Below, piece after piece: positions 1 through 9,667 of a stretch of 64,000 nucleotides of DNA (the stretch's first letter is position 1; each line of letters opens with the position of its first letter). A program made the translations under genes and the position numbers. Under the pieces are notes generated by a model. The model was not told the DNA's origin, did no database searches, and saw nothing but the letters and a program-made list of their open reading frames with translations. The stretch is from positions 310,001 through 374,000 of the forward strand of contig CAXXSX010000001.1 of NCBI GenBank assembly GCA_963677165.2, read 5' to 3'. The DNA is from JAFGXT01 sp963677165 (GTDB taxonomy: Bacteria > Verrucomicrobiota > Lentisphaeria > Victivallales > SZUA-371).

Positions 1-32
1 CGCAAATTTGCCGTTTTTTGATGCAAAACATC

Positions 33-61
33 TTGACATAGTGCGATCTTTTTGTTATAAT
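33..61 (+). promoter_or_regulatory. Consensus sigma-70 promoter of the first regulator gene
   Basis: TTGACA at 33-38 and TATAAT at 56-61 are separated by exactly 17 bases, a perfect consensus promoter reading into the regulator gene that starts at 113. The hexamers TGTTAT (53-58) and ATAACA (76-81) form an inverted pair over the -10 and the likely start site, a possible autoregulatory operator (inference). Confidence 0.85.
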
Positions 62-112
62 ATTACCAGATTTGGATAACATTAATTTTTTTAAATAACC
101 AAAAATAGAAAA

Positions 113-1198
113 ATGAGAACAACATTCAAACATATTGCAGAGTTATTGACCACACGTTTAGGGACTGGTTTTTATATGGAAGACCTGTTGCCTTCTGAAC
201 GGGAATTGGCCATTGAATTTTCGGTTTCCAGGCCCACGATTCGGCGGGCGCTAAACCAATTACTTGCCGATGGTTTGTTGCAGCGCCGCGAACATGGCCG
301 TCTCGCTGGCGCACATCCTAAGTTGTTGGCCGGATTCTTTTTTCCGGCAATGGTTAGTCGGGATAATGCTGCGCAATATGAAATGTTGAAATTATGCGCA
401 GAAGAGTTCAACGTACGAATCAGACCAATTTTTTATGCCAGTTGGCATGATCCGTCATTGACCGAAGGAATTGCGGCATCAGAGGCCATTATTGTGATTC
501 CCCAACAGATTCCGCCAAATTGGATGATTCAAAAATTAAGGCAATGCGGCAAACCGGTATTGATGCTGGAGTGTGATCTTTCTGAGTATGGATTATTATC
601 ATTTGACCTCTTTCCTAAAGCTAATGTGGAGCGTCTCCTGCAATATTTGCTTGACCAGGGATTTCGCGATATGAATTTATTGAATATTTCACATAATGAT
701 ATTGTTGTAAATCAACGCCGGGCAATGTGGCAGGGCTGGCTGAATCGGCATAATGGCAATGGGCGATTTTTTGAGTTTCTGGTTCCCAACCGGGTGCAGG
801 AGTCTGACGAATTGCGACTCTTGTTTCGAGAAAGTATTGTTTCCGGTGCTTTTCCTCTGGATAAACTGGTATTGTGTGCGACTTTCCCTGCCGCACAACT
901 ACTGGTCCGGGCGGCTGCGGATGTAGGCCTGGTTGCTGGACAGGATTATTCTGTTGCCTGTATTGACGGCGAAATGCAGGCCGCAATCAGCTATCCCTCA
1001 ATCACGGCAATTGAACGGGCAAATGCTCGAATGTTTTATCAGCGTTTTTTCCAATACATGGTTTCGGGAAAAGTCTGGTCTGGTTCATTATATGAGGCCA
1101 ATCCTGAAATAATTTTGATTAAAGGCGAATCCATTATACGGGACAACACAAGTAAAGGTGTTATTCATAAGACTTCGGCAGTAACGCAATTCGTTTGA
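113..1198 (+). CDS. GntR-type winged-helix regulator with LacI-like sugar-binding domain
   Basis: Transcription factor of 361 residues. Residues about 1-75 form a GntR winged helix (LPSERELAIEFSVSRPTIRR), and the rest resembles the periplasmic-binding-protein-like effector domain of LacI regulators, including a late VACIDGE...SITAIE stretch. This hybrid GntR/LacI layout is typical of regulators of sugar catabolism. The gene stands upstream of a pseudopilin and a secreted LamG/DUF4091 hydrolase on the same strand, so it probably controls them; the glycan ligand cannot be read from the sequence. The start is the ATG 52 bases after a perfect sigma-70 promoter. No strong Shine-Dalgarno is visible (only AAAAATAGAAAA), so the start is slightly uncertain. 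Confidence 0.85.
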   Translation: MRTTFKHIAELLTTRLGTGFYMEDLLPSERELAIEFSVSRPTIRRALNQLLADGLLQRREHGRLAGAHPKLLAGFFFPAMVSRDNAAQYEMLKLCAEEFNVRIRPIFYASWHDPSLTEGIAASEAIIVIPQQIPPNWMIQKLRQCGKPVLMLECDLSEYGLLSFDLFPKANVERLLQYLLDQGFRDMNLLNISHNDIVVNQRRAMWQGWLNRHNGNGRFFEFLVPNRVQESDELRLLFRESIVSGAFPLDKLVLCATFPAAQLLVRAAADVGLVAGQDYSVACIDGEMQAAISYPSITAIERANARMFYQRFFQYMVSGKVWSGSLYEANPEIILIKGESIIRDNTSKGVIHKTSAVTQFV

Positions 1199-1370
1199 GT
1201 TGCCGGAATTAAGTTCAAGCGATATCAGGATAATGTACAAATTTATCTAAAAAATCAAAAACAAATATTTAATCAGAACATGAAAAAGGAGTGAATAAAA
1301 TAATTTTCTGTAAAAATGTCTGGTTCTCAATATTATTTCTGTTTAATTTAAAATATATAAGGAATTGAAA

Positions 1371-2078
1371 ATGAAAAAGAAACATTTTACACTCATAGAA
1401 CTCTTGGTTGTTATTGCTATTATTGCAATCTTGGCCTCAATGCTTCTTCCTGCACTGAATCGTGCCCGGGTTACAGCGCGCAGCATTGCCTGTGTCAACA
1501 ATCTTAAGCAGTTATATCATCCATTTCTCAACTGGACAGACGATCACGACGGCTATATGATCGTCAATAATTTTGGGATTACTTATGGCAAGGATGGCTG
1601 TTATAATCCGGCATCTACCAGCGGTTTTAACTGGTCATTTCAGCTGGCTTACAATGGTTATTTGTCTGGTTATACGGCCGAATCAAGTGGCGCAGGTACT
1701 AGTATTAACCCCGGAAATGGAATTTTACATTGTCCTGAAGTTCATTCCGGAACAACCTATTCCATTCATAGTCCGACATACAACTGGAACTTTAATCTGG
1801 GAAGCATGTATGAATCACATCCATTCAAAAAAATAACCCGCCAGAAGAAAACTTCTGATACCATTGCTTTTGGAGATGCATATCAAGGAGGAGATGCCCA
1901 ACGCAGTTTAATCACTTATAACTGGACAAATACAAATGATGATTGGAATATCTGGTTTCGTCATCTGAACAAAGGTAATGTTCTATGGTTGGACGGTCAT
2001 GCTACAACTGAAACAAAAACTAACGTTATGAGTACAGTAGGAGATACCAATTACTACTATTGGCTGTCAAAAGAATAA
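1371..2078 (+). CDS. Pseudopilin-like protein with H-x9-DG motif (cassette 1)
   Basis: Prepilin-type protein of 235 residues. It begins MKKKHFTLIELL and continues with the long hydrophobic helix of type IV pilins and type II secretion pseudopilins, then MLLPALNRAR. The C-terminal part carries HLNKGNVLWLDGH, the H-x9-DG signature of the large pseudopilin-like families of Lentisphaerota and Planctomycetota. Residue -1 of the expected peptidase site is His instead of the usual Gly, while F+1 and E+5 are kept. I chose ATG 1371 over the in-frame TTG 1365 because AAGGA lies 7 bases before it. The gene lies between a regulator and a secreted hydrolase, the same order as in two other places in this window. 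Confidence 0.88.
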   Translation: MKKKHFTLIELLVVIAIIAILASMLLPALNRARVTARSIACVNNLKQLYHPFLNWTDDHDGYMIVNNFGITYGKDGCYNPASTSGFNWSFQLAYNGYLSGYTAESSGAGTSINPGNGILHCPEVHSGTTYSIHSPTYNWNFNLGSMYESHPFKKITRQKKTSDTIAFGDAYQGGDAQRSLITYNWTNTNDDWNIWFRHLNKGNVLWLDGHATTETKTNVMSTVGDTNYYYWLSKE

Positions 2079-2270
2079 AATAATTAATTATCATGTTTGC
2101 CGAATAGAATCTTTGCCGGGGTTCCATCGGTCTGTTTGAACAATCCGTATAAATTTTAAAAATATTATTTTTTATTTATTCTGTTTTCGCAATGCATAAC
2201 GGAGCACTAATAGCGCAAGCCGTTGTTACGACTATAATAGTTTTCATAATAAAAAGGATAATACTCTAAA

Positions 2271-5084
2271 ATGAAGTATCTTCTTCGATTTATTTTACTG
2301 CTGATATTTTGCGGTATCAGCCTATCTTCACTTTTTGCAGAAACTTCTAATATGGCAGTTCTGTTGGACGAACACGGGCTCAAATTTGGTTCTAAGCTTC
2401 TTGGCGGAGCCAAATGGATAGGTAGGTCGGATGCAGAATACCTCGAATTTAACGGTAATATTGGGTGTTGCGCAGAGATTCCAGTCGGTCCTGAATTTGA
2501 TCGGCCGCAGGAAATCAGTATTTCTTTGTGGTTCATGCTTTACACAATCCCGGAAGAAAAGCTGGTAGTCAAAAAACGAGTCTGCGCCACTGCGTTCAGC
2601 CGTAATTGGAATTGGCGGATTTGTGTTACCCCGGCCCTTGTTACGAAAGCCGTAATGTTTAACAATAAGGAAACAGGTATTCACGGTAAGAAAATCGAAC
2701 TGAACACATGGAACCATGTCGCCGCAGTTTATTCTGTTCCCAAACAAATTTTCTGTCTTTATGTCAATGGAGTAAAGGAAGCGGAAATGAAAGTTTCCGC
2801 TCCGCTCCGGTCCACAAAAGGTTATCCGGTCAGATTGGGAGATGATGAAAGCAACTACAACAGTTTTAACGGTCGTGTCAGCAATGTCAGCATTTTCAAG
2901 CGCGCCCTGACGCCGGAAGAAATTGTTATATTGAGCAGGAAAGTCCCTGCCGCCATTCTTCGTACAGCAGTTATGACGCTGAAAAAATATCAGCAACAGC
3001 TTGGCAAAATCCGTCAAAGTGAACTTGGAACTGACAGTATCAATGCATTCCAGTCAGTTGTGAAAATGACTGCAGATGCTTTACAGAAAAAGGATATGAC
3101 CACGGTTATGACGGCTGAATCTATCGGGCAAAAGATTCAGCCTCTTCTGAATTTAAGTCGTAATCTGACGGAACTGCGTAAGCAACTGCGAACTCTGCAA
3201 CGACTTGACCGCAGCAAACTTGATCTCGACAGCATCGGAGTCTACGATCAGGTTGAACAGAGAATAAAAACCGCACTGAACCGTAAAGAACTTGGAGCCG
3301 AAGATATTATAAGAAAGAGCGCGGCAGGTATTTACGCGTTACAACACAATTTAATCAAACTGAAGGACTGCCTGTGTTTTGCCGTTCCGTCTCATTCAGG
3401 AACGCCGATTTTACCGGAAAGCAATATCTCTTCCTCCCGCTTAACTACTGGACTTAAACTTAAACTGACTCCCGGAGAAATCGCCCCGATGGACTTTGTT
3501 CTGCGCCCGTTTAAGGCTCTACCCGAAGTCAAGTTCCAACTTTCGGACCTGAAAAGTAAAAGCGATAATGTCATGCCTGCTGACAGACTTGACCTGAAAA
3601 TAGTTAAATGCTGGTATCAGGCGGGTTCTGCCTGGAAAAGTATTTCACAATGCAAAGATACAAGTGCCCTGGTTCCGGAACTGTTACTCAATGATGACAA
3701 ACTAGTCAAAGTTGACCATGAGAAGAAGATTAACTATCTGCGGTTGAATTTTCCGGACGGAGAGAAATATGTTTCTATCTGCCATCCGGAAATCAACGAT
3801 AAACGGGAACGCTGGAATATGTCGATCAAGAATCAGGATTATCCGGTTAAAGATGCTGCAACTCTGCAGCCAATTGACCTGACTGAAAACTGCAACCAGC
3901 AGTTCAGACTGACAGTTAAGGCTCCCGCCAATATCGCTCCGGGAATTTATCGTGGTAAGATCACCGTAAGTTCAGAAAACAGGAAACTTGGTTCGCTGAA
4001 TCTGGCAGTCAAAGTGCTGCCTTTCCATTTGGCAGCACCCAAAACCAATTATGATTTGTCTCGTACCTTTACTCCAAGTCTCTATTATGTCTGTGACATT
4101 GATCCGGAAAGCAAAGGGAACCTGACGCCGTTCCATAAAACTGAAGCCCAGTATAAAAATGAATTAGTGGATTTATATGAACACGGCATTACCAATCCAC
4201 TCTGTTATCAATTGCAAGTTACCGGCAAAATGAAACGATGGGACTTCGACACTTTCAGGAAGGTACTCAAATTGCGCAAACAGGCCGGGCTGGATACAAA
4301 ACCGCTATATCTATCAGGGCCGGAATCAAATTTGGGTTTCATGTTTGCGGATAAACCTGGCGATTTAGATGAAATCAGGGAAAAAGTCAAACAGATCATG
4401 AATATTGTTCAAGATGTCTATGGTCATCGTGATGTCTACTTTTATGGAATTGACGAACGGCGCGGCGAAGAACTAAAAAAACAACGTAGAGTGTGGAATG
4501 CCATCCATGAAGTCGGAGGAAAAGTATTCGTATCCAGCTGCGACACCAAACAGGGGAATAACTGCAGTTTTAATATTGCTGGGGACCTGCTGGATTTGGT
4601 GATTTATAGCGCTGAGCCGCTCCTTAGCGAATCCAGGAAATGGCACAGCAAAAACCATTTAATCTGGAGTTATTGTAATCCGCAAAGTGGTGTGGAAAAT
4701 CCCGAAGTTTATCGTCGTAATTACGGCTTGATCACGTATCAAAACAACTATGATGGTTTTGCTACCTACTGCTATTACGAATCCTTCGGAAATCCATGGG
4801 ACGACTTTGATTTTGGTATGCGTGATCATAATTTCGTCTATCCGACCACCGACGGTGTAATTGATACTATTGCCTGGGACGGTTATCGCGAAGCCATCAC
4901 CGACGTACGCTATGCCACGACGCTGCGGGAAGCGGCGATTGAAGCGCGTAAGTCTGGTGATCCTCAAAAGGTTAAGCTGGCTGTCGCGGCAGAGAACTGG
5001 CTGAAGGGATTAGATGTCGAACATGGCGACTTAAACCGCATCCGAAACAAGATGATTCAATGGATTTTGAAACTTAAAAAATAA
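2271..5084 (+). CDS. Secreted LamG-domain protein with DUF4091/GH123-like hydrolase domain
   Basis: Exported protein of 937 residues. Residues 1-24 form a signal peptide ending LSSLFAE. Residues about 40-220 are a LamG/concanavalin-like fold (FNGRVSNVSIFKRALTPEEI marks its end). Residues about 225-370 are predicted helical. The C-terminal half resembles DUF4091, a glycosidase-like family, with the ending AWDGYREAITDVRYATTLRE and WDDFDFGMRDHNFVYP. An adjacent Asp-Glu pair in FYGIDERRGEE (about residue 725) is where GH123-type enzymes carry their catalytic DE pair, so a hexosaminidase-like activity is possible; the substrate is unknown. It is the hydrolase of cassette 1, 192 bases after the pseudopilin, and is followed by a clear terminator. 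Confidence 0.82.
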   Translation: MKYLLRFILLLIFCGISLSSLFAETSNMAVLLDEHGLKFGSKLLGGAKWIGRSDAEYLEFNGNIGCCAEIPVGPEFDRPQEISISLWFMLYTIPEEKLVVKKRVCATAFSRNWNWRICVTPALVTKAVMFNNKETGIHGKKIELNTWNHVAAVYSVPKQIFCLYVNGVKEAEMKVSAPLRSTKGYPVRLGDDESNYNSFNGRVSNVSIFKRALTPEEIVILSRKVPAAILRTAVMTLKKYQQQLGKIRQSELGTDSINAFQSVVKMTADALQKKDMTTVMTAESIGQKIQPLLNLSRNLTELRKQLRTLQRLDRSKLDLDSIGVYDQVEQRIKTALNRKELGAEDIIRKSAAGIYALQHNLIKLKDCLCFAVPSHSGTPILPESNISSSRLTTGLKLKLTPGEIAPMDFVLRPFKALPEVKFQLSDLKSKSDNVMPADRLDLKIVKCWYQAGSAWKSISQCKDTSALVPELLLNDDKLVKVDHEKKINYLRLNFPDGEKYVSICHPEINDKRERWNMSIKNQDYPVKDAATLQPIDLTENCNQQFRLTVKAPANIAPGIYRGKITVSSENRKLGSLNLAVKVLPFHLAAPKTNYDLSRTFTPSLYYVCDIDPESKGNLTPFHKTEAQYKNELVDLYEHGITNPLCYQLQVTGKMKRWDFDTFRKVLKLRKQAGLDTKPLYLSGPESNLGFMFADKPGDLDEIREKVKQIMNIVQDVYGHRDVYFYGIDERRGEELKKQRRVWNAIHEVGGKVFVSSCDTKQGNNCSFNIAGDLLDLVIYSAEPLLSESRKWHSKNHLIWSYCNPQSGVENPEVYRRNYGLITYQNNYDGFATYCYYESFGNPWDDFDFGMRDHNFVYPTTDGVIDTIAWDGYREAITDVRYATTLREAAIEARKSGDPQKVKLAVAAENWLKGLDVEHGDLNRIRNKMIQWILKLKK

Positions 5085-5104
5085 ATTTATATAACATATA
5101 GAAT

Positions 5105-5148
5105 CAGGGCTGTCAGAAAAGTTGTTTTTCAGACAGCCCTGTTTTTTT
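5105..5148 (+). terminator. Rho-independent terminator after the DUF4091 gene
   Basis: CAGGGCTGTC pairs with GACAGCCCTG around a loop rich in A and T, and seven T residues follow. It lies 20 bases after the stop codon of the secreted hydrolase. Confidence 0.85.
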
Positions 5149-5297
5149 ACTAGAAAATGTTGTATACGTTTCGTCATTTCTCTCCACTGAGAAATCTATT
5201 TTACAGATTTTGTAATTCCTTGCAGAATTCGTAAATCTTTAATTACTAATTATATAATGCGCTTATTTTGTCGATGTATAATTATAGTCGAGAGAAA

Positions 5298-5380
5298 GCG
5301 CCCGCCGCAACAGCGGCAGTATGATCCTTTTAAATTTTCATGGATAAACTGCCGTGCTGGTGCACGGTGTGGCGGTTTTA
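5298..5380. repeat. REP/BIME-like pair of GC-rich hairpins (copy D)
   Basis: Two GC-rich hairpins separated by an AT-rich spacer in the gap 5085-5487. The first is CCGCCGCAACAGCGGCAG, the second GCCGTGCTGGTGCACGGTG followed by TGGCGG. The first matches the hairpin GCTGCCGCATCAGCGGCAG near 52925, and the second matches the inverted copy near 28248-28278, so this is a dispersed family. The rest of the gap holds only the terminator at 5105 and a small hairpin GCGGCTCCGC just before the end of mutS. Confidence 0.6.
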
Positions 5381-5487
5381 TCAAAACAGGCACTACTTTG
5401 CTCCCGCATTTTTTCATTCTTGATTCTTAATTCTTAATTCCTTTGGTTGCGGCTCCGCTGCTCTAGGTTTTTCGTGGTGAAGAATTC

Positions 5488-8043
5488 CTAGAGGTCGAAG
5501 AGGCCGGGCTGGATGGCTTCCGGTTCGTCCGGTTTCTTTTTCACTTTGGGGTTGGCCCGGTAGCGGCGCTTCTTTTCCTTGACGCGATGTATTGCCAGTG
5601 CCGGTTCCCCGGCCTCCGCCAGAGAATTATTTTCAAGGTTTTCCAGAATTTCATTGGCGCGGGAAATTACCTGTTCCGGGAGTCCGGCCAGTTTGGCTAC
5701 ATGGATTCCGTAACTCTTGTCAGTTCCGCCCGGAATGATCTGTCGCAGGAAAATCACCTGGTCATCATATTCCCGAACTGCGACATTATAATTTTTGACG
5801 CCCTTATGGGTCATTGCCAGTTCGGTCAGTTCGTGATAATGGGTGGCAAATTGAGTGCGGGCGCAACTTTCGGGATTGTCATGCAGAAATTCCGCTACAG
5901 CCCAAGCTATACTCAGGCCGTCGAAGGTACTGGTGCCGCGTCCGATTTCATCAAGAATCACCAGACTTTTGGGGGTAGCGTGGTTCAGGATGTTTGCGGT
6001 TTCTACCATTTCCACCATAAATGTACTTTGTCCGCGAGCGATATCGTCCGATGCTCCCACCCGGGTGAATACCCGGTCGACTAGTCCGATCGTGGCGCTG
6101 TCGGCAGGAACAAACGAGCCGAGTTGTGCCAGAATTACCAGCATGGCGGTTTGACGAATATAGGTTGATTTACCGGCCATGTTTGGTCCGGTAATAATCA
6201 TCATACGGTTTTCATCGCTGTCGAGATAGGTGTCATTCGGCACAAAACGTTCGCCCTGCATCTGAGCGTCAAGTACCGGATGGCGTCCGCCTTTGATATC
6301 CAGCACGTCGCCATCGGACATATGCGGCCTGATGTAGTTGTATTTACGGGCACACTCTGCTAGACTAGACAATGCGTCGATCATCGCCAGCGCGGAAGCC
6401 GTTTCCTGAATCTGAGGCGTAAACTGTAATGTGAATTCCCGCAGTTTTTGGAATAGTTCGTATTCCAGAGCCTTGGATTTTTCTTCGGAGCCCAGAATTT
6501 TGCTCTCGATTTCCTTCAGTTCCGGTGTGATGAAACGTTCGGCGTTCACCAGAGTCTGCTTTCGCATATAATCTTCAGGAACCAGAGACAGGTTGGATTT
6601 GCTGATCTCAATGTAATAGCCGAATACTTTATTGTACTTGATTTTCAGCGACTTGATTCCGGTACGTTCCTGTTCCTTAACCTGAATATCCGCCAGCCAG
6701 TTTTTACCTTCAGTCGAGGCCTTACGCAGTTCATCAAGCTCTTCATTGTAGCCCTCGCGGATAATGCCGCCGTCGCTCAGGATATTCGGCGGATCCTCTG
6801 AAATAGCATTGCCGATTTCCGCCAGTAGTTCCGGCAAGTCGTTCAGACTGTCATTCAGATGGTTGAGCAGTGGCGTATCGAAATTCTGCAGCAGGTATTT
6901 CAGATCAGGAACAATCTCAATACTATTTACCAGAGCCAGCATATCGCGGGCATTGGCGCTGCCGATGTTCAGGCGGGCGATAATACGTTCCAGGTCGCGG
7001 ATGCCGCCGATTATTTCACGAGTTTCCGCCAGCGTCAACGGATCATCGCGGAAGACATCAACCGCATCGTGGCGCTCGGTAATCTTCTCCAGGTTGTAAA
7101 GTGGACGTACGATCCATTCCCGCAGCAGCCGACTGCCCATTGGAGTAACAGTTTCGTCAAGTACGTGGAGCAGGGTGCCATCTTTTGATTTCCCCAGCAT
7201 TGGTTCCACCAGCTCAAGATTACGTTGAGTCGTGAAATCCAGTTCCATAAATTCTTCGTTGTGATATACCGATAGCTTACGGATATGTCCGGCAGACTGG
7301 CGCAGGTTTTCTGTGGCGTAATGCAGTACTGCTCCGGCCGCGCAAACACCATGTTCCAGTTTACGGCAGCCGAAACCATCCAGTGACGCAACTTTGAAGT
7401 GGCGCTTTAAAAGTTCATCTGCCGTTTCCAGCGCGAAAATCCAGTTGTCCAACGGTGTCCAAAGAATTTTTGAGACGGTATATGGAAAATCTCCTTCCGC
7501 CTCCCATTCGTCGTAAAGCGACTGAGGAATCAGGCATTCCCGGGTATTCAGTCGATGAAGTTCGGTTTCAAGGTCGGATTTATTTTTCAATTCAGTGATT
7601 TTAAACTCACCGGTACTGATATCGAGGCAGGCGAGACCGAATTTCTCTTTGCTTTTGAAAACAGCCACCAGAAAGTTGTTCTGTTCCGGGGAAAGTACAG
7701 CGCCATCTGTGACGGTACCCGGAGTAATGATCCGGGTAATTTCACGTTTCACAATGCCTTTGGCCAGGCGAGGGTCCTCCATTTGTTCGGCAATTGCTAC
7801 TTTCAGACCGGCTTCAATCAGCTTGGGCAAATGAGTATCCAGTGCGTGATAGGGAAATCCGGCCATTGGATAGCCACCGCGCTGGGTGCAGACCAGATTT
7901 GCAACTTTGCTGACACGCTTGGCGTCATCGAAAAACATTTCATAAAAGTCACCGAGTCGAAACAGCAGGATCGCGTCTTCTGGAATTTCGGCTTTCGCGG
8001 CCTGGTATTGCTGCATCATCGGCGTCAATTTGGCTTTACTCAT
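5488..8043 (-). CDS. mutS: DNA mismatch repair protein MutS
   Basis: Mismatch-recognition ATPase, 851 residues, the usual length for MutS. The N-terminal mismatch-binding motif GDFYEMF is present (Phe-x-Glu inserts at the mismatch). The Walker A GPNMAGKST sits at about residue 618, followed by the Walker B/signature region LVILDEIGRGTSTFDG and FATHYHELTEL. The N-terminal, connector, core, clamp and ATPase domains all appear complete. It works with MutL, which is not in this window. The gene is monocistronic here; its ATG is preceded by AAGGGG. No anomaly seen. Confidence 0.98.
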   Translation of the reverse strand: MSKAKLTPMMQQYQAAKAEIPEDAILLFRLGDFYEMFFDDAKRVSKVANLVCTQRGGYPMAGFPYHALDTHLPKLIEAGLKVAIAEQMEDPRLAKGIVKREITRIITPGTVTDGAVLSPEQNNFLVAVFKSKEKFGLACLDISTGEFKITELKNKSDLETELHRLNTRECLIPQSLYDEWEAEGDFPYTVSKILWTPLDNWIFALETADELLKRHFKVASLDGFGCRKLEHGVCAAGAVLHYATENLRQSAGHIRKLSVYHNEEFMELDFTTQRNLELVEPMLGKSKDGTLLHVLDETVTPMGSRLLREWIVRPLYNLEKITERHDAVDVFRDDPLTLAETREIIGGIRDLERIIARLNIGSANARDMLALVNSIEIVPDLKYLLQNFDTPLLNHLNDSLNDLPELLAEIGNAISEDPPNILSDGGIIREGYNEELDELRKASTEGKNWLADIQVKEQERTGIKSLKIKYNKVFGYYIEISKSNLSLVPEDYMRKQTLVNAERFITPELKEIESKILGSEEKSKALEYELFQKLREFTLQFTPQIQETASALAMIDALSSLAECARKYNYIRPHMSDGDVLDIKGGRHPVLDAQMQGERFVPNDTYLDSDENRMMIITGPNMAGKSTYIRQTAMLVILAQLGSFVPADSATIGLVDRVFTRVGASDDIARGQSTFMVEMVETANILNHATPKSLVILDEIGRGTSTFDGLSIAWAVAEFLHDNPESCARTQFATHYHELTELAMTHKGVKNYNVAVREYDDQVIFLRQIIPGGTDKSYGIHVAKLAGLPEQVISRANEILENLENNSLAEAGEPALAIHRVKEKKRRYRANPKVKKKPDEPEAIQPGLFDL

Positions 8044-8266
8044 AGTACCCCTTGGGAGATTTTGATTCTCATCGATTCGCGTCTTAATAATATCTTACGA
8101 AAACGCGATTTTTCCAGTCATATCCGTCAAAAATTTGTAATTGCTAATTTCCTCAACAGAATCGTGATATCATGATTAATAATCTAGTTTATTGCTAAAT
8201 ACAATTTTTAAATAAATTTTCAAATAAAATATTTGTATTTTATTGAAAATAATATAAATATGAAAT

Positions 8267-8278
8267 ATTGTATACAAT
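8267..8278. promoter_or_regulatory. Palindromic operator candidate for the FCD GntR regulator
   Basis: ATTGTATACAAT is a perfect 12-base palindrome 35 bases before the SGNH hydrolase ATG. TTGTATACAA-type palindromes are common operators of FCD-family GntR regulators, and one is encoded in this operon (9017-9667). A weak promoter, TTGAAA at 8243-8248 and TATTGT at 8266-8271, overlaps it. Binding is inference. Confidence 0.55.
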
Positions 8279-8312
8279 GTACAAGGCTTAGTGTAAAGGA
8301 GTTTATATAAAA

Positions 8313-9020
8313 ATGAGTACAACAATCGAACGTATAATCAGTCATTTGCAAGCGGGAAAAAGAACTCGTATTCTGGCATATGGTTCATCGAATACCGAGC
8401 ATTTTCTGCCGGGAATACATTGGGTTGAATGTGTGGAGATCGGTTTGCGTGAACGGTACGGGAAAATTGCTACAACCATTAATACCGGAATTTGCGGGGA
8501 TACTTCAACCGGATTACTCAATAGATTTGAGGAAGACGCCGCTTTTTACAAACCGCATGTTGCGTTTATTACGATTGGCGGCAATGATTCCTCTCCTGAT
8601 AATAATATTTCCGCGGAAAAATTTGAAGCAAATTTGCTTGAGCTCTACAAGCGTTTTCGTGATTTGGGAACTGAAGTTATTTATCAGACCTATTACGCTC
8701 CGATGATTCAGTATAATCAACCGGAACGCTATGAGAATTTTGTAAAATATTCCGATATTGTACGTCAAGTTGCTAAATCAACCGGAGCGCATTTGATTGA
8801 TCATCTCGCGCGCTGGGAACGTTTGCGCGATACTTATTTTGATAAATATCTGCCGCTGATGCAGGACCATTTTCATCCGAACGCACGCGGCAATTGTCTG
8901 CTTGGAGTCGACATTGCCCGGCATTTTGATGCGCAGCTGACCACTTGTAATTTTGATCACTGGGGAGAAGCGCTTTATTTACAGAGGTTAATGGATCAAC
9001 TGGAAAAGGAGTCTGAATGA
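8313..9020 (+). CDS. SGNH/GDSL-family hydrolase
   Basis: Predicted esterase of 235 residues with the SGNH blocks in order: GSSNTE at about residues 24-29 (block I nucleophile region, Ser in place of Asp in GDS), NTGICGDTSTG (block II Gly), IGGND at about 88-92 (block III Asn), and DHFHPN near residue 185 (block V Asp/His). Such enzymes deacylate carbohydrates or lipids. No signal peptide is evident, so it probably acts in the cytoplasm. It is the first gene of a tightly coupled operon: its stop overlaps the start of the GntR regulator by 4 bases. RBS AAAGGAG lies about 12 bases before the ATG. Substrate unknown. Confidence 0.85.
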   Translation: MSTTIERIISHLQAGKRTRILAYGSSNTEHFLPGIHWVECVEIGLRERYGKIATTINTGICGDTSTGLLNRFEEDAAFYKPHVAFITIGGNDSSPDNNISAEKFEANLLELYKRFRDLGTEVIYQTYYAPMIQYNQPERYENFVKYSDIVRQVAKSTGAHLIDHLARWERLRDTYFDKYLPLMQDHFHPNARGNCLLGVDIARHFDAQLTTCNFDHWGEALYLQRLMDQLEKESE

Positions 9021-9667
9021 CGATAAAACATTTTTCTTTGGCCGAACAGGTCTATCATAAATTGCTGGAGGAAATCATCTCGGGAGTCCGAAAGGGTGGA
9101 GATAAACTTTCCGAAGAGAATATCTGTGGCGAACTTGGTGTCAGCCGTACCCCTGCCAGGGAGGCTCTGATGCGGCTGTGTTCCGATGGGTTGGTGGAAC
9201 GTATTCCACGGCGCGGATGTTTTGTAAAAGAGTTTGACGCAAAAGATATCAGTGACCTTTATGAGTGTCGACGGATGGTTGAATGCATGGCACTGGAAGC
9301 CGGGTTTGATCTTATTCCTCGTGATCAGTTAAGGGAGCTGGAACAGATGATCGCGGGAGAAATGTCCGGTGAAAAAACATCTTCGTTGAATGTTGACGAA
9401 AGGATGCATGACTTGATTATATCTTCATGCCCCAATCTTCATCTGAGAGAAATTACCCGTCAACTTGTGAAACGTACCCGTCCTTATCGTTCATGGCGTA
9501 CATACGAAAGTGGCGACGTCAGGGAGATATCTGCGGAACGCCGTAATATTATTCTTGCTATTCTGAACAATGATCGCAAGGCTGCGGTAAAACTTCTTGG
9601 GAATCATATTTTTGAGGGAATAAAAATTATCGACGATAAATCAAGAGGCGAAATGGAGAAATCATGA
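9017..9667 (+). CDS. GntR-family regulator, FCD subfamily
   Basis: Transcription factor of 216 residues with an N-terminal GntR winged helix (LSEENICGELGVSRTPAREALMRL, residues about 31-54) and an all-helical FCD-type ligand domain (DLYECRRMVECMALE and following). FCD regulators usually respond to organic acids or sugar acids. The gene overlaps its upstream SGNH neighbour (ATGA) and its downstream transporter neighbour (ATGA), so all three are co-translated. The palindrome at 8267-8278 in front of the operon is a plausible autoregulatory site. Confidence 0.9.
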   Translation: MTIKHFSLAEQVYHKLLEEIISGVRKGGDKLSEENICGELGVSRTPAREALMRLCSDGLVERIPRRGCFVKEFDAKDISDLYECRRMVECMALEAGFDLIPRDQLRELEQMIAGEMSGEKTSSLNVDERMHDLIISSCPNLHLREITRQLVKRTRPYRSWRTYESGDVREISAERRNIILAILNNDRKAAVKLLGNHIFEGIKIIDDKSRGEMEKS